From Gammaproteobacteria bacterium (lineage in GTDB: Bacteria > Pseudomonadota > Gammaproteobacteria > Pseudomonadales > UBA3067), in contig JAHRVS010000104.1 in NCBI GenBank assembly GCA_019090565.1, positions 1 through 13,314 on the forward strand: a DNA stretch of 13,314 nt. The letters run 5' to 3'. The position numbers and the translations under genes were made by a program. The notes beneath the pieces were generated by a model. It was given only the letters and a program-made list of their open reading frames with translations. It made no database searches and had not been told where the DNA came from. Every line of letters starts with the position of its first letter. Positions within the stretch are counted from its first letter, which is position 1. Of this stretch, positions 6,817-13,314 are shown piece after piece.

Positions 6817-7293
6817 TTATAGGTGTAATACTTCATCGATGTCGTAAACAACTGTTCCTGCCGGGGTATCAACCGCCACCTCATCGCCCACCTCTTTCCC
6901 GATCAAGCCTCTAGCAATCGGAGAATTGACAGATAGCTTTCCTTTTTTAACATCTGCCTCATCATCACCAACAATTTGATAAACTTTCTCTTCTTCGGTA
7001 TCAATATTGATGATTTTGATGGTGGTGCCAAAAATAACTTTGCCCTTGTTTTCAATGCCGGTTATATCAATAACCTGCGAATCGGCTAACTTGCTTTCGA
7101 TTTCACGAATGCGGCCCTCTGCAAAGCTTTGCTGCTCTCGCGCCGCATGGTATTCCGCATTTTCTTTTAAATCACCGTGTTCTCGCGCCTCAGCAATTGC
7201 GGCAATAATACGCGGCCGCACTTCACCTTTAAGGGTCTTTAGCTCGTCTTGCAAGGCCGCCGCACCCCTTGCTGTCATAGGGACTCTTATCAC
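6817..7293 (-). CDS. greA: Transcript cleavage factor GreA, predicted GTG start
   Basis: Rescues backtracked RNA polymerase by inserting a coiled coil into the secondary channel and stimulating transcript cleavage. With the GTG start it is 158 residues, the E. coli length. The N-terminal coiled coil contains IIAAIAEAREHGDLKENAEY, with the catalytic acidic pair D41 and E44 at its tip. The C-terminal FKBP-like domain contains IVGDDEAD and SVNSPIARGLIGKE. GTG 7293 aligns VIRVPMT with E. coli MQAIPMT and has GGAGA nine bases upstream. The longer frame to 7401 lies inside carB and lacks homology. The GTG overlaps the carB TGA as GTGA, so translation is probably coupled. The carAB-greA order is conserved in Pseudomonas. 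Confidence 0.97.
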   Translation of the reverse strand: MIRVPMTARGAAALQDELKTLKGEVRPRIIAAIAEAREHGDLKENAEYHAAREQQSFAEGRIREIESKLADSQVIDITGIENKGKVIFGTTIKIINIDTEEEKVYQIVGDDEADVKKGKLSVNSPIARGLIGKEVGDEVAVDTPAGTVVYDIDEVLHL

Positions 7294-10200
7294 TTTTGCA
7301 ATTCTCCATGTAGATCCTGTAAACGACGTACGCGCGTAGCACCAGAAGATTGCAAAGACATGCAAATAGCCTCCGCACCACTGATCGTCGTGGTATAACA
7401 AACTTTATGCTGCAAAGCTGCTCTTCGGATGGTAAAAGAATCCGCAATCGCTTGGGTCCCTTCTGTCGTGTTAACGATGAAAGAAATTTCGTCGTTTTTC
7501 AACATGTCGCCAATATGAGGGCGCCCCTCCATGACTTTGTTCACCGCCTCGACAGCAAGCCCCGCTTCTTCAATTACTTTTGCGGTGCCACGCGTTGCAG
7601 TCAGCTCAAAGCCAAGGCCTATTAATTCACGCGCAACCCTTACAACGCCAAGTTTGTCTGCATCCCGAACGCTGAGAAAGGCACAACCTTCGGTGGGAAA
7701 AACTTCACCTGTAGCAATTGCCGCCTTTAAAAAAGCTTCGGCAAATGTATCGCCAACACCCATTACTTCGCCAGTGGAGCGCATCTCTGGCCCAAGAATT
7801 GGATCTACACCCAGAAATTTGTCAAACGGAAATACAGCTTCTTTCACATTATACTTTATGGGAATTATTTCTTTAATAAAACCCTGCTCAGCTAGACTAG
7901 TCCCTGCCATGCAACGCGCTGCCACCTGCGCCAAGGAAGCGCCAATACATTTAGATACGAAAGGGACTGTACGTGAACCACGTGGGTTCACCTCAATAAC
8001 ATAAACCTCTCCATCCTTGACCGCAAATTGCACGTTCATCAGGCCTTTGACACCCAATTCAATCGCCATGGCTCGACTCTGCTCTCGCATAATATCTTGC
8101 ACATCTTGACTCAGGCTGTAGGGAGGAAACGAGCAGGCGGAATCACCCGAGTGCACACCTGCCTGTTCTATATGCTGCATGATACCACCAATAACCACTT
8201 CCTCACCATCAGACACCGCATCCACATCTACTTCAACGGCGTCATCAAGAAAGCGATCCAACAGGACTGGGCTTTCATTGGACACTTGTACAGCCTCGCT
8301 GAGATAGCGCCTTAGATCATCTTGGTCATGAACAATTTCCATAGCCCGTCCGCCCAATACATAAGAGGGGCGCACAACCATAGGAAAGCCGATTTCTTCC
8401 GCAAGCCTTAAACCCTCTTCCGCTGTTTTTGCGGTACGATTTTCAGGCTGACGAAGATTCAGCTTTTCAACCATTTGCTGAAAACGCTCTCTGTCTTCTG
8501 CTCGGTCTATCGCATCGGGCGAGGTACCAATAATCGGTACACCCGCTGCTTCCAGCGCTCTGGCAAGCTTAAGTGGCGTTTGACCGCCGAACTGGACGAT
8601 CACCCCTTCTGGTTTTTCTAGATGTGCAATTTCGAGCACATCTTCAAGGGTTACTGGCTCAAAATACAGCCGGTCGGAGGTGTCATAATCCGTCGAAACC
8701 GTTTCAGGATTACAATTCACCATGATCGTTTCGTAACCGTCTTCACGCATAGCAAGCGCGGCATGTACGCAGCAATAGTCAAACTCTATGCCTTGCCCTA
8801 TTCGGTTAGGACCGCCACCTAGGATCATGATCTTTCGGCGCTCAGAAGGGGCTGATTCACACTCTTCGTCATAGCTGGAATACATATAGGCGGTGCTCGT
8901 CGCAAATTCTGCCGCACAAGTATCTACACGCTTATAGACCGGACGCACGTCTAGCTCATAACGTTTTTCTCGAACGTCGCTCTCTTTAGCACCCAGCACC
9001 TCAGAAAGTCGTCGATCAGAAAAACCTTTCCTTTTCAGCCTCCGCAGGTTCTCGGTATCGAGATCAGCCAAGCCTGAACCAGAAAGCGCCTTCTCATCAA
9101 GAATTATGTCCTCAAGCTGCGCCAGAAACCAAGGGTCAACTTTAGTCAGCTCAAACACTTCTTCTATAGAAAAACCGTGGCGAAATGCATCGCCGATGTA
9201 CCAAATTCGGTCTGCGCTAGGCACGCCAAGTTCGCGTTTAAGCCTGCTCGGCACGTCAGCTTCATCTTCCTCCAGCAGGGGGCCAAGCCCACTCGCGCCA
9301 ACCTCAAGACCACGCAGGGCTTTCTGCATTGATTCTTGAAAATTTCGGCCAATAGCCATAACTTCGCCCACAGACTTCATTTGCGTGGTCAAAACGGCAT
9401 CGGCCTGCGGAAACTTTTCGAAATTAAAGCGCGGCACCTTGGTGACGACATAATCGATAGAGGGCTCAAAGGAAGCCGGAGATTGCCCCCCCGTAATGTC
9501 GTTGCGCAATTCATCAAGGGTAAAACCAACGGCCAGTTTGGCTGCTACTTTTGCAATAGGGAAACCGGTTGCCTTTGAGGCCAATGCCGACGAGCGAGAA
9601 ACCCGCGGGTTCATCTCAATAATAACCAGTCGCCCAGTTTCTGGGTCAAGGCCAAACTGCACATTTGACCCCCCAGTTTCAACGCCAATTTCACGCAATA
9701 CCGCCAAGGAGGCGTTACGCATAATTTGATATTCTTTATCTGTCAGCGTTTGAGCCGGCGCAACGGTAATAGAGTCACCGGTATGCACCCCTAATGGGTC
9801 AAAATTTTCAATGGCACAAACAATAATGCAATTGTCATTTTTGTCTCGCACCACCTCCATTTCGTACTCTTTCCAGCCGATCAATGACTCGTCGATCAAA
9901 AGCTCATTGGTCGGCGACAAATCAAGACCACGGGTACAAATTTCTTCAAATTCATCTCGGTTATAAGCAATTCCACCACCAGAGCCACCCATCGTAAATG
10001 ACGGCCGGATAATGGCCGGGAAACCCACCATATCAAGCACTTGGTAAGCTTCCTCAATACTGTGTGCAATCGCAGAACGCGGTGTTGCCAAGCCAATATT
10101 TTTCATTGCCTTGTCAAAACGCTGTCGATCTTCTGCTTTATCGATCGCATCGCGACTCGCACCAATGAGTTCGACGCCAAATTTATCTAGCACCCCCTCT

Positions 10201-10511
10201 CTGGCCAGGTCGAGAGCGCAGTTCAGCGCAGTTTGCCCGCCCATAGTGGGCAACACCGCATCGGGGCGCTCTTCTTCAATGATCCGCGCTACGGTTTCCC
10301 ATTCCACCGGCTCGATATAGGTGGCATCCGCCATGGCTGGGTCTGTCATAATGGTAGCTGGATTAGAGTTCACTAAAACAACTCTATAACCTTCTTCCCT
10401 GAGGGCTTTACAGGCCTGAGCACCGGAATAATCAAACTCACAGGCTTGACCAATTACTATCGGGCCTGCACCCAGTATTAATATGCTTTTTAAGTCGGTT
10501 CGCTTTGGCAT
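7290..10511 (-). CDS. carB: Carbamoyl phosphate synthase large subunit
   Basis: Makes carbamoyl phosphate from bicarbonate, two ATP and ammonia channelled from CarA, feeding pyrimidine and arginine synthesis. The 1073 residues equal the E. coli length. The first ATP-grasp half (about 1-400) has GAGPIVIGQACEFDYSGAQ and substrate residues R129, R169, E215, E299 and N301 at E. coli positions. An oligomerisation region follows (about 400-555). The second ATP-grasp half opens with GGGPNRIGQGIEFDYCCVH and has RPSYVLGGRAMEI. The C-terminal MGS-like allosteric domain keeps the UMP/IMP ligands S947, T973, T976, K992, N1014 and T1016, each one below E. coli numbering, so feedback control is likely. The ATG has only a distant GAAGG, 12 bases away. 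The gene lies 52 bases after carA and overlaps greA by four. Confidence 0.98.
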   Translation of the reverse strand: MPKRTDLKSILILGAGPIVIGQACEFDYSGAQACKALREEGYRVVLVNSNPATIMTDPAMADATYIEPVEWETVARIIEEERPDAVLPTMGGQTALNCALDLAREGVLDKFGVELIGASRDAIDKAEDRQRFDKAMKNIGLATPRSAIAHSIEEAYQVLDMVGFPAIIRPSFTMGGSGGGIAYNRDEFEEICTRGLDLSPTNELLIDESLIGWKEYEMEVVRDKNDNCIIVCAIENFDPLGVHTGDSITVAPAQTLTDKEYQIMRNASLAVLREIGVETGGSNVQFGLDPETGRLVIIEMNPRVSRSSALASKATGFPIAKVAAKLAVGFTLDELRNDITGGQSPASFEPSIDYVVTKVPRFNFEKFPQADAVLTTQMKSVGEVMAIGRNFQESMQKALRGLEVGASGLGPLLEEDEADVPSRLKRELGVPSADRIWYIGDAFRHGFSIEEVFELTKVDPWFLAQLEDIILDEKALSGSGLADLDTENLRRLKRKGFSDRRLSEVLGAKESDVREKRYELDVRPVYKRVDTCAAEFATSTAYMYSSYDEECESAPSERRKIMILGGGPNRIGQGIEFDYCCVHAALAMREDGYETIMVNCNPETVSTDYDTSDRLYFEPVTLEDVLEIAHLEKPEGVIVQFGGQTPLKLARALEAAGVPIIGTSPDAIDRAEDRERFQQMVEKLNLRQPENRTAKTAEEGLRLAEEIGFPMVVRPSYVLGGRAMEIVHDQDDLRRYLSEAVQVSNESPVLLDRFLDDAVEVDVDAVSDGEEVVIGGIMQHIEQAGVHSGDSACSFPPYSLSQDVQDIMREQSRAMAIELGVKGLMNVQFAVKDGEVYVIEVNPRGSRTVPFVSKCIGASLAQVAARCMAGTSLAEQGFIKEIIPIKYNVKEAVFPFDKFLGVDPILGPEMRSTGEVMGVGDTFAEAFLKAAIATGEVFPTEGCAFLSVRDADKLGVVRVARELIGLGFELTATRGTAKVIEEAGLAVEAVNKVMEGRPHIGDMLKNDEISFIVNTTEGTQAIADSFTIRRAALQHKVCYTTTISGAEAICMSLQSSGATRVRRLQDLHGELQK
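7303..7307 (-). promoter_or_regulatory. Ribosome binding site for the greA GTG start
   Basis: GGAGA within the last codons of carB lies nine bases before GTG at 7293. It is about 24 bases from the next in-frame ATG (7278), which supports GTG. The start codon shares the bases GTGA with the carB stop. Confidence 0.65.
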
Positions 10512-10563
10512 CGCGTTTTAAAACCTTCAGGAGTATCGTGGTATTTCTATGGTGACAAGGGCC

Positions 10564-11700
10564 TTAAACCCTTGCCTCCATCATTTGAATAAATTGATCG
10601 AACAAGGGCTGCACATCATGGGGACCGGGACTGGCCTCCGGGTGACCCTGAAACCCAAAGGCTGGTTTTTCAGCATGGCAAATGCCCTGCACTGACCCAT
10701 CGAATAAAGAGCGGTGGGTCACGCTCAAATGTGCCGGCATGCTGGCTTCTGCAACGGCAAAACCATGATTTTGACTTGTGATCATAACAACCTTGGTTTC
10801 AAGATCGGTAACCGGATGGTTTGCTCCGTGGTGCCCAAATTTCATTTTTTCAGTTTGCGCACCACAAGCAAGCGAGAGCAATTGATGCCCTAAGCAGATC
10901 CCAAAAATAGGGATGCCTGTTTCAAGAAGAATTTTGATAGCCGCAATCGCATAAACACACGGCTCAGGGTCACCGGGACCATTGGAAAGAAAAATCCCAT
11001 CTGGAGACAGCGCAAGAACATCTTCCGCTGAGGTATCCGCCGGCACCACAGTTAAACGACAACCTCTGTCGACCATAAGACGAAGAATATTTCTCTTCAC
11101 ACCAAAGTCAAAGGCAACCACATGAAACTCACCCGCCTGCTCTGGAATTTGATGGCCGCTTTCAAGATCCCAACTTCCCTCTTGCCAGACATAATTTTCT
11201 TGGGTACTAACCACTTTGGCAAGGTCCATTCCCTTCAAACCAGGAAAGTCCTTCGCCATGGCGAGCGCCTCATCAATGCGGCCCTCTACGCCTTCGCCGG
11301 CCAAGATGGCACCGCGCTGCGCGCCCTTAGTGCGTAATAGACGCGTCAGTCGACGGGTGTCTATATCAGCGATCGCGACGATGCCCTGCTCTTGGAGGTA
11401 TTCCGGTAAAGTTTTCTGCATGCGCCAACTACTGGCAAGAAGAGGAAGGTCCCGAATAATAAGACCTTTCGCCCAAACCGAAGAGGACTCTTCGTCTTCT
11501 TCGGTTACACCCGTATTACCAATGTGAGGGTAGGTCAAGGTGACAATTTGTTCGGTATAGGAGGGGTCTGTCAGTATCTCTTGATAACCACTCATGGCAG
11601 TGTTAAATACCACCTCTCCACATGTGGCTCCGGATACACCGATTGCCTTCCCTTTAAATATGCTGCCGTCTTCCAGAACCAATATGGCTGTGTTGCTCAA
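10564..11700 (-). CDS. carA: Carbamoyl phosphate synthase small (glutaminase) subunit, predicted TTG start
   Basis: Hydrolyses glutamine and passes ammonia to CarB. With the TTG start it has 378 residues. The N-terminal domain (1 to about 150) contains GEVVFNTAMSGYQEILTDPSY. The C-terminal class I amidotransferase domain has the nucleophile C269 in FGICLGHQ and H353/E355 in QGHPEASPG. These three numbers equal E. coli numbering exactly, which supports TTG 11700 (MSNTAILVLEDG) over the ATG at 11715, which adds MFGGP and has no ribosome site. TGGAGG lies four bases before the TTG. The gene is preceded by a promoter and a leader with an intrinsic terminator, so attenuation is possible. carB follows after 52 bases with no intervening gene. 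Confidence 0.96.
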   Translation of the reverse strand: MSNTAILVLEDGSIFKGKAIGVSGATCGEVVFNTAMSGYQEILTDPSYTEQIVTLTYPHIGNTGVTEEDEESSSVWAKGLIIRDLPLLASSWRMQKTLPEYLQEQGIVAIADIDTRRLTRLLRTKGAQRGAILAGEGVEGRIDEALAMAKDFPGLKGMDLAKVVSTQENYVWQEGSWDLESGHQIPEQAGEFHVVAFDFGVKRNILRLMVDRGCRLTVVPADTSAEDVLALSPDGIFLSNGPGDPEPCVYAIAAIKILLETGIPIFGICLGHQLLSLACGAQTEKMKFGHHGANHPVTDLETKVVMITSQNHGFAVAEASMPAHLSVTHRSLFDGSVQGICHAEKPAFGFQGHPEASPGPHDVQPLFDQFIQMMEARV

Positions 11701-11704
11701 AGGG

Positions 11705-11710
11705 CCTCCA
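11705..11710 (-). promoter_or_regulatory. Strong ribosome binding site for the carA TTG start
   Basis: TGGAGG, a near-perfect anti-16S match, ends four bases before TTG at 11700. It lies downstream of the in-frame ATG at 11715, so it cannot serve that codon. The spacing is at the short end of the normal range. Confidence 0.65.
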
Positions 11711-11724
11711 AACATATGTTCGCA

Positions 11725-11778
11725 TTAAAAAGTCAATCGTAAATCGTAAAAAAGCGAGATGGCACACAACAGCCCCAT
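11725..11778 (-). CDS. Possible 17-codon leader reading frame upstream of carA
   Basis: An ATG inside the 5' arm of the carA-leader terminator hairpin opens a frame coding MGLLCAISLFYDLRLTF and stopping at TAA (11725-11727), ten bases before the in-frame upstream ATG of carA. AAGAG four bases before the ATG is a weak ribosome site. Ribosomes starting here would cover the hairpin and its T-run, so translation could influence termination. This is an inference from position; a chance reading frame of this size is quite possible. No family is recognised. Confidence 0.2.
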   Translation of the reverse strand: MGLLCAISLFYDLRLTF

Positions 11779-11784
11779 CTCGCT
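11748..11784 (-). terminator. Intrinsic terminator in the carA leader (candidate attenuator)
   Basis: On the minus strand a perfect ten-base-pair stem, AGCGAGATGG/CCATCTCGCT (11775-11784 with 11753-11762), closes a 12-base loop and runs into six Ts (11748-11753). This is a strong rho-independent terminator. It lies downstream of the predicted carA promoter and about 50 bases upstream of the carA TTG. It would therefore act on the carA transcript itself as well as on read-through from dapB. The plus strand of the stem is followed by CTTTTA, so it may work weakly in that direction, though no plus-strand gene is nearby. Confidence 0.85.
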
Positions 11785-11820
11785 CTTTTATAATTATTGA
11801 TACTTGTTTTTTTGGATGAA

Positions 11821-11835
11821 CCCTCGTGTCGAAGG
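11821..11835 (-). other. Small hairpin early in the predicted carA leader RNA
   Basis: On the minus strand CCTTCG (11830-11835), loop ACA and CGAGGG (11821-11826) form a six-base-pair stem with one G-U pair. It would fold just after the predicted transcription start and before an A-rich stretch and the terminator. I saw no long complementarity to the terminator arms, so a classical antiterminator is not evident. It could be a pause hairpin. Confidence 0.35.
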
Positions 11836-11853
11836 CACCGCAAAATCTGCGAT

Positions 11854-11883
11854 ATTCTACGCGAAATCAGCCCCGTTTGTCCA
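11854..11883 (-). promoter_or_regulatory. Predicted sigma70 promoter for carA-carB-greA
   Basis: On the minus strand TGGACA (11878-11883) and TAGAAT (11854-11859) are separated by 18 bases. Each hexamer matches consensus at 5 of 6. Transcription would start near 11847, giving a leader of about 146 bases that contains the small hairpin and the terminator. This is the best promoter in the window and lies where carAB is expected to be controlled by pyrimidines and arginine. No convincing ArgR operator was found beside it. Confidence 0.65.
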
Positions 11884-11901
11884 GAAGGAGGGAAAGAGGC
11901 T

Positions 11902-11925
11902 GCTCCCGCGCTTTAGCACGGGCGC
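11902..11925 (-). repeat. GC-rich inverted repeat between dapB and carA
   Basis: On the minus strand CCCGTGC-TAAA-GCGCGGG forms a seven-base-pair stem with one G-U pair and a four-base loop (11905-11922). After one mismatch, two more GC pairs extend it to 11902-11925. No T-run follows on either strand, so it is not an obvious terminator. It lies just upstream of the carA -35 box and could be an operator-like site or the 3' end structure of the dapB message. Confidence 0.4.
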
Positions 11926-12035
11926 TTAATGAAAAAGGGCCAAAAAATCTAAAGGCGGCTTTGAGTTGCCCGAATACTAACCCGTGGTCGCGTACAATAA
12001 CTGCTCAATGATTAATCTTTCTCGCCATGAGTAAC

Positions 12036-12845
12036 TTAATCTTCTCGAAACCCGAGCACATCTTGCATATCAAAAAGGCCGGTATTTTTATCGGATAACC
12101 ACTTAGACGCCCTAACAGCACCGCCGGCGAATGTCATACGATTACTGGCTTTATGGGTGATTTCTATGCGCTCACCCTCTCCTGCAAATAAAACAGTGTG
12201 ATCACCAACAATATCGCCAGCCCGAATCGTCTCAAAACCAATGGTTTGGCGATCACGAGGGCCGGTTATCCCTTCGCGGCCATACACAGCGCAGGCTTTG
12301 AGGTCACGGTCTAGCGCACTAGCCACCACCTCTCCCATGCTTAGGGCGGTCCCGGAGGGTGCATCCACTTTATGCCGATGATGCGCTTCGATGATCTCTA
12401 TATCTACGTCATCGCCCAAGGCGCGCGCTGCGATATCCAGTAGCTTAAAACACAGGTTGACACCCACGCTCATATTGGATGCAAACATAATCGCTGTTTT
12501 TTGAGCCGCATCTTGCAAAACTTGCTTTTGTTCGGCGTTCAAGCCGGTGGTACCCACCACCATTTTCTTTCTGTGTTCGGAACAAAAAGCGGCGTTCGCC
12601 ATGGTCACTTCGGGGCGAGTAAAATCAATCAACAGATCAAAATCATCTTTAATTGTTTCAAAATTATCCACCACCATCACACCAAGCTTACCAACGCCGG
12701 CCAACTCACCCGCATCAACCCCCAACAAGCTACTGCCCGAATGCTCAATCGCGGCGGTGAAAGTGAGCCCTTCCGCTGCGTGAATTGCCCCTATTAAGGT
12801 CTTACCCATGCGCCCAGCGGCACCAATTACTGCAACTCGAGTCAT
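12036..12845 (-). CDS. dapB: 4-hydroxy-tetrahydrodipicolinate reductase
   Basis: NAD(P)H-dependent reductase of the diaminopimelate pathway, supplying lysine and the peptidoglycan cross-linking residue. The 269-residue product (E. coli 273) begins MTRVAVIGAAGRMGK, with the dinucleotide-binding loop at 8-15. VVGTTG (96-101) precedes the substrate-binding and catalytic block EAHHRHKVDAPSGTAL (153-168), in which H155 and K159 correspond to E. coli H159 and K163. GFETIRAGDIVGDH and the C-terminal SKWL complete the fold. The frame extends to 12887, but ATG 12845 gives the family N-terminus, with AGG nine bases upstream. It lies 50 bases downstream of dnaJ. The dnaJ-dapB-carA order is typical of Pseudomonas-type genomes. 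Confidence 0.97.
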   Translation of the reverse strand: MTRVAVIGAAGRMGKTLIGAIHAAEGLTFTAAIEHSGSSLLGVDAGELAGVGKLGVMVVDNFETIKDDFDLLIDFTRPEVTMANAAFCSEHRKKMVVGTTGLNAEQKQVLQDAAQKTAIMFASNMSVGVNLCFKLLDIAARALGDDVDIEIIEAHHRHKVDAPSGTALSMGEVVASALDRDLKACAVYGREGITGPRDRQTIGFETIRAGDIVGDHTVLFAGEGERIEITHKASNRMTFAGGAVRASKWLSDKNTGLFDMQDVLGFRED

Positions 12846-12895
12846 AAAATATAGCCTAAAGCACCTTGGAAGGCCTTTCTCCTCCAAGACACCTC

Positions 12896-13314
12896 TTAAT
12901 TAAAAAATGTTTTAACGTTATTGAACCAAGACTGTTTTTTCGGTGCGTGTTTCGCCCCATCAAGGCTATCACTGAACGCACGCAACAAGTCTTTTTGATT
13001 TTTGTTCAATTTAACAGGGGTTTCTAGGACAACGTGACAGATCAAGTCTCCGGTGGAACCGCCTCTTACCGGTGAAACACCTTTTCCCCTTAAGCGGAAT
13101 AGTTTTCCTGTCTGAGTTTCGGCGGGTATTTTAAGCTTAACCCGGCCATCAAGCGTGGGGACGTCTATCTCACCACCCAGGGCTGCGTCTACAAAACTAA
13201 TGGGTACATCACAGTACAAGTGCTTACCGTCACGCTTAAACAAAGCATGCTCGCGGACAGCAACTTGTACATATAAATCACCAGGAGGCGTACCGCCTGC
13301 CCCAGCTTCTCCTT
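12896..13314 (-). CDS. dnaJ: Chaperone protein DnaJ, C-terminal part only (5' end beyond window)
   Basis: Hsp40 co-chaperone that delivers substrates to DnaK and stimulates its ATPase. Only the last 138 residues are present, starting at GEAGAGGTPPGDLYVQV and open to the right edge; the J-domain and zinc-finger region lie outside. Visible blocks are GDLYVQVAV, the substrate-binding domain ISFVDAALGGEIDVPTLDG, VKLKIPAETQTGKLFRLRGKGV and GDLICHVVLETPV, closely matching E. coli DnaJ. A Lys-rich dimerisation tail ends SWFNNVKTFFN. An in-frame TTG at 13243 is not a real start, since clear homology continues upstream. Fifty bases with a small CTTGGA/TCCAAG inverted repeat (12865-12888) separate it from dapB; no T-run follows, so read-through into dapB is likely. 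Confidence 0.97.
   Translation of the reverse strand, partial: GEAGAGGTPPGDLYVQVAVREHALFKRDGKHLYCDVPISFVDAALGGEIDVPTLDGRVKLKIPAETQTGKLFRLRGKGVSPVRGGSTGDLICHVVLETPVKLNKNQKDLLRAFSDSLDGAKHAPKKQSWFNNVKTFFN

Larger units (their letters stand above)
11701..12035. other. dapB-carA intergenic region (335 bases)
   Basis: The longest non-coding gap in the window. In minus-strand order it holds: a possible weak dapB terminator (11942-11964: small AAAG/CTTT stem plus adjoining bases, then six Ts), a GC-rich hairpin (11902-11925), the carA promoter (11854-11883), a small leader hairpin (11821-11835), the strong terminator (11748-11784) and the carA ribosome site. Two tandem AATCGTA copies lie at 11735-11748. 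No conserved protein was recognised in any frame. Confidence 0.7.

Noticed and set aside
7531..8004. 157-codon plus-strand open frame inside carB
   Set aside because: It is antisense to a fully conserved part of CarB, has no recognisable domain, and its residue composition is what the reverse of carB codons gives.
11786..11801. AT-rich stretch resembling an ArgR operator upstream of carA
   Set aside because: The central AATAATTAT resembles an ARG box, but the informative TGA and TCA flanks are missing, and it lies in the leader rather than at the promoter.
13241..13243. TTG start for a short protein at the right end
   Set aside because: DnaJ homology continues upstream in the same frame to the window edge, so it is an internal leucine codon.
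1..13314. CRISPR array, insertion sequence, phage or defence genes
   Set aside because: No spaced direct repeats, transposase or integrase motifs, or unfamiliar genes were seen. The partial tRNA-Leu has no adjacent integrase, so there is no sign of an attachment-site insertion.

Overview
The window is a stretch of bacterial core-genome housekeeping DNA. Every protein gene was recognised by reading its translation against remembered E. coli and Pseudomonas family sequences; no database search was run. The gene set and order (dnaJ, dapB, carA, carB, greA, then yhbY divergent from rlmE, ftsH, folP, glmM, tpiA, secG, tRNA-Leu) match the arrangement known in Pseudomonas and related Gammaproteobacteria. 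Protein lengths and catalytic-residue numbering are close to E. coli (CarA C269/H353/E355, CarB and GreA the same total length). The best inference is a free-living, non-enteric gammaproteobacterium of the Pseudomonadales/Cellvibrionales type. Genus cannot be read from this window.

Layout, in minus-strand transcription order (right to left): the 3' part of dnaJ (cut by the right edge) and dapB, then a 335-base gap with a good sigma70-like promoter, a leader with an intrinsic terminator, and carA-carB-greA. greA starts inside the carB stop codon. yhbY is the only plus-strand gene. It is convergent with greA, with an 18-bp perfect palindrome over its stop codon, and divergent from rlmE. From rlmE the minus strand carries rlmE-ftsH-folP-glmM-tpiA-secG and a tRNA-Leu(GAG) cut by the left edge. 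Possible internal promoters lie before ftsH and before tpiA.

Functions: protein folding and quality control (DnaJ, FtsH), lysine and cell-wall precursor synthesis (DapB, GlmM), carbamoyl phosphate for pyrimidines and arginine (CarAB), transcription and ribosome maturation (GreA, YhbY, RlmE), folate synthesis (FolP), glycolysis (TpiA), protein export (SecG) and translation (tRNA-Leu). No mobile element, CRISPR array, phage gene or foreign island was seen.

Nothing here looks like a wholly new system. The most interesting part is the carA leader: promoter, a small hairpin, then a strong terminator hairpin overlapped by a 17-codon reading frame, which suggests transcription attenuation. Also notable are the predicted non-ATG starts (TTG for folP, ftsH and carA; GTG for greA) and a long acidic C-terminal tail on SecG.
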